A model generated the notes under the pieces. The model did not search any database. It was not told the origin of the DNA and saw nothing but the letters and a program-made list of their open reading frames with translations. A program made the translations under genes and the position numbers. Of a stretch of 64,000 bases of DNA, positions 63,066 through 64,000 are shown one piece after another; the stretch's first letter is position 1, and every line of letters starts with the position of its first letter. The stretch comes from Comamonas testosteroni ATCC 11996 (GTDB taxonomy: Bacteria > Pseudomonadota > Gammaproteobacteria > Burkholderiales > Burkholderiaceae_C), in contig NZ_AHIL01000010.1 of NCBI RefSeq assembly GCF_000241525.1, positions 1 to 64,000 on the forward strand, in the 5' to 3' direction.

Positions 63066-63941
63066 ATGAGATGGGAAGGTAACCGCGAGTCGGACAACGT
63101 CGAGGATCGCCGTGGAGACGGTGGTAGTGGTGGCGGTGGTTTCCCCATTGGTGGTCGCAGCATCGGCATCGGCACCGTGGTGCTGGCGCTGATTGGGTGG
63201 GGCGTGTTCGGCATCAACCCGCTGACCACGATTGGCGTGCTCTCCGGTGGTGGCTCGCCGCAGGTGCAGCAGGCTCCGGCGCATCGCCCGGCCGGCGATG
63301 ACCAGGGGGCCAAGTTTGTCTCCACGGTGCTGGCTTCTACCGAGGATGTCTGGACCCAGATCTTCCGTGAAGGCGGTGCTCAGTATCAGAACCCCAAGCT
63401 GGTGCTGTTCACAGGCGTGACGCGCACGGCCTGCGGCACGGGGCAGTCGGCCATGGGGCCGTTTTACTGCCCGGGCGACCGCAAGGTCTATCTGGACATG
63501 GACTTCTTCAACACCATGAGTCGCCAGCTTGGCGCTCCCGGTGAGTTCGCGCGCGCCTATGTGGTGGCCCACGAGGTCGGCCATCATGTGCAGAACCTGC
63601 TGGGTATCTCGGGCAAGGTGGACAGCATGCGGGGCCGTGTCAGCGAGCGCGAGCAAAATGCCATGTCCGTGCGCTTGGAGCTGCAGGCCGACTGCCTGGC
63701 CGGCATCTGGGCCAACAAGTCGCAGCAGGCCAAGAGCTGGCTGGAGCAGGGCGATATCGAGTCGGCGATGAATGCCGCACAGCAGATCGGCGACGACAAG
63801 CTGCAGCGTGAAGCCACGGGCACGGTGCGTCCCGACAGCTTTACCCACGGCTCCAGCGCCCAGCGTGTGCGCTGGTTCACCCAGGGCTACAAGAGCGGCA
63901 GCGTCAAGGCCTGCGACACCTTCGCAGCTCAGTCGCTTTGA
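63066..63941 (+). CDS. Neutral zinc metallopeptidase (YpfJ family)
   Basis: The 291-residue protein has a polar Gly-rich N-terminus, one membrane helix (about 33-55; SIGIGTVVLALIGWGVFGI) and a periplasmic peptidase domain with the zinc motif VVAHEVGHHVQN (about 164-175). It includes the family's GPFYCPGDRKVYLDMDFF and a C-terminal HGSSAQRVRWFTQGYKSG. AAAGGAG precedes the ATG at 63066. The substrate is unknown for the family. Confidence 0.93.
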   Translation: MRWEGNRESDNVEDRRGDGGSGGGGFPIGGRSIGIGTVVLALIGWGVFGINPLTTIGVLSGGGSPQVQQAPAHRPAGDDQGAKFVSTVLASTEDVWTQIFREGGAQYQNPKLVLFTGVTRTACGTGQSAMGPFYCPGDRKVYLDMDFFNTMSRQLGAPGEFARAYVVAHEVGHHVQNLLGISGKVDSMRGRVSEREQNAMSVRLELQADCLAGIWANKSQQAKSWLEQGDIESAMNAAQQIGDDKLQREATGTVRPDSFTHGSSAQRVRWFTQGYKSGSVKACDTFAAQSL

Positions 63942-63961
63942 GCCGCAGGCTGGTCTGAACC

Positions 63962-63993
63962 AGGCGTGTGCACTGTCACACGCCTTTGTTTTT
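63962..63993 (+). terminator. Rho-independent terminator after the metallopeptidase gene
   Basis: AGGCGTGTG and CACACGCCT enclose CACTGT and run into TTGTTTTT. Confidence 0.88.
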
Positions 63994-64000
63994 GGAGCGG

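Overview
The window looks like chromosomal DNA of a Comamonas-like betaproteobacterium (Burkholderiales, Comamonadaceae). This rests on the GC-rich coding bias, the dense convergent/divergent gene layout, the protein families present and a dispersed hairpin repeat built on AGCTGC...GCAGCT arms of a kind I associate with this family. No rRNA, tRNA, phage or CRISPR array was seen.

Layout. (1) 1-14574: glyoxylate and purine catabolism. It holds a GntR/FCD regulator cut by the left edge, glycerate kinase, a LysR regulator divergent to gcl-hyi-glxR, gamma-glutamyltransferase divergent to HIU hydrolase, DoxX, YSC84 and TonB-like proteins, xdhC and the cytochrome-linked urate oxidase puuD. (2) 14575-18733: a low-GC accessory patch. 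It has short direct repeats, a MerR/DUF2938 pair with a textbook 19-bp-spacer promoter, one recognisable integron attC site abutting a cassette-like gene, a small P-loop kinase and a zinc-ribbon-like protein; no integrase or transposase is present. (3) 18734-33417: iron uptake. It has a TetR regulator, a tightly coupled run of two ABC half-transporters, two FecCD permeases, an ATPase and a binding protein, then a TonB receptor, followed by a FecI/FecR/FecA-type signalling receptor set. No siderophore synthase is present. (4) 33784-36746: a Crp/Fnr regulator and a diguanylate cyclase. (5) 36903-52515: second purine block. It has a LysR regulator, a BMP-type nucleoside/purine ABC importer with two binding lipoproteins, a lone Rieske oxygenase, an adenine deaminase, and a LacI regulator divergent to a Tat-exported molybdenum hydroxylase, its 2Fe-2S subunit and a three-haem cytochrome c. 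(6) 52594-64000: HIT protein, FMN-dependent hydroxy-acid dehydrogenase, glutarate hydroxylase glaH with a divergent LysR, guanine deaminase, dcd, nadB-nadA, an ornithine-cyclodeaminase-family reductase, a small membrane protein and a zinc metallopeptidase.

How it fits together. Adenine and guanine deaminases, a purine-type importer, XdhC, PuuD, HIU hydrolase and the glyoxylate carboligase route make most of a path from purines to glycerate 3- or 2-phosphate. The enzyme oxidising hypoxanthine/xanthine is the missing step. Two unassigned candidates sit in the same block: the molybdenum/iron-sulfur/cytochrome operon and the Rieske oxygenase. Five GTATAC-type palindromes lie in promoters of these scattered units; two of them share 16 identical bases. 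The most economical reading is one purine/glyoxylate regulon run by the GntR/FCD protein at the left edge. This is inference from sequence alone.
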